From contig SLKW01000246.1 in assembly GCA_007134405.1 (NCBI GenBank), forward strand, positions 1-6,863: a stretch of 6,863 nt of DNA, written 5' to 3'. The position numbers and the translations under genes are program-made. Source of the stretch: Paracoccaceae bacterium (lineage in GTDB: Bacteria; Pseudomonadota; Alphaproteobacteria; Rhodobacterales; Rhodobacteraceae). Below the pieces are notes generated by a model. That model made no database searches. It had not been told where the DNA came from and saw nothing but the letters and a program-made list of their open reading frames with translations. Positions 6,512 through 6,863 of the stretch are shown here, piece after piece; positions within the stretch are counted from its first letter, which is position 1, and the number at the start of each line of letters is the position of its first letter.

Positions 6512-6570
6512 ACCCGACGAAAGTAACTGCGCGGAATGCCTGGCGGGCGGCGTCCCGGCCTTGCTTGCGG

Positions 6571-6599
6571 TTGATCTCGACCGGGCGCGGGCCTAGGCT
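6571..6599 (+). promoter_or_regulatory. Promoter of coaBC
   Basis: TTGATC (6571-6576) and TAGGCT (6594-6599) are exactly 17 bases apart, with the same layout as the promoter at 4791. Transcription would start near 6606, 20 bases before the coaBC ATG. The 114-base gap (6512-6625) otherwise holds no gene that I can see. Confidence 0.55.
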
Positions 6600-6625
6600 G
6601 CACGCACCTTCAGCGGAGCCCGCCC

Positions 6626-6863
6626 ATGCTGTCCGGCAAACGCATTCTTCTGATCATCGGCGGCGGGATCGCGGCCTACAAGTCGCTCGAGTTGATCCGG
6701 ATGCTGCGCAACGCGGGGGCGGGTGTCGTGCCGGTTCTGACTCGCGCGGGCGAGCAGTTCGTGACGCCTCTCTCCGTTGCGGCCCTGGCCGGCGAGCCGC
6801 TTCATCGCGATCTCTTCGATCTGACGACCGAGGCGGAGATGGGCCATATCCAGCTGTCGCGCG
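6626..6863 (+). CDS. coaBC: Coenzyme A bifunctional enzyme CoaBC (phosphopantothenoylcysteine decarboxylase/synthetase), 5' part
   Basis: Only the first 79 residues are present; the gene runs off the right edge. They form the start of the flavoprotein CoaC domain, which decarboxylates 4'-phosphopantothenoylcysteine with FMN; the CoaB domain, which adds cysteine using CTP, would follow. Visible signs are the KRILLIIGGGIAAYKSLELI opening (5-24), the RAGEQFVTPLSVAALAG segment (40-56) and MGHIQLSR (72-79), where H74 corresponds to the catalytic His75 of E. coli CoaBC. GGAG lies seven bases before the ATG, and a promoter lies just upstream. The bifunctional assignment rests on the bacterial norm, because the CoaB half is not visible. 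This is an essential housekeeping gene and indicates a chromosomal location. Confidence 0.93.
   Translation, partial: MLSGKRILLIIGGGIAAYKSLELIRMLRNAGAGVVPVLTRAGEQFVTPLSVAALAGEPLHRDLFDLTTEAEMGHIQLSR

Noticed and set aside
6512..6570. Terminator after rlmB
   Set aside because: The GC-rich stretch could pair weakly (GGCGGG with CCCGGCC), but no T-run follows, so it is not supported.

Overview
This is a high-GC bacterial window with short intergenic gaps and promoters of the TTG-N17-TA type. It most resembles an alphaproteobacterium, probably a member of the Rhodobacterales such as the Rhodobacter/Paracoccus group. That placement rests on composition, promoter style and protein flavour; there is no taxonomic marker in the window. 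I see no tRNA, rRNA, CRISPR array, insertion sequence or integrase.

Left part (1-4602, minus strand): three genes run in one direction and probably form one operon. In transcription order they are a carbon-nitrogen hydrolase of the nitrilase superfamily (3631-4602), a very large PLP-dependent Orn/Lys/Arg decarboxylase (835-3573), and an ATP-grasp ligase (1-811) that runs off the left edge. Gaps are 57 and 23 bases. All visible catalytic residues are present. Together they look like an amine/amide module: one enzyme makes an amine by decarboxylating a basic amino acid, one could join a carboxylate to an amine or similar acceptor using ATP, and one hydrolyses a C-N bond. The substrates cannot be read from the sequence and the combined pathway is my inference.

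Centre (4603-4845): a 243-base divergent control region. It holds a candidate minus-strand promoter for the operon, a well-formed plus-strand promoter for the next gene, and a 7+2+7 inverted repeat touching the -35 box of the plus-strand promoter.

Right part (4846-6863, plus strand): a class II aldolase/adducin-family protein that keeps its three metal-binding histidines but appears to lack the catalytic acid of true aldolases; then an RlmB/TrmH-type rRNA 2'-O-methyltransferase; then the beginning of the coenzyme A enzyme CoaBC, cut by the right edge. The last two are housekeeping genes. They place this segment in a chromosome, with the amine operon as a neighbouring metabolic cassette.

The most notable points are the operon itself, the enlarged decarboxylase, an abrupt change in codon use in the last 68 codons of the nitrilase-family gene, and the aldolase-fold protein without its catalytic acid.
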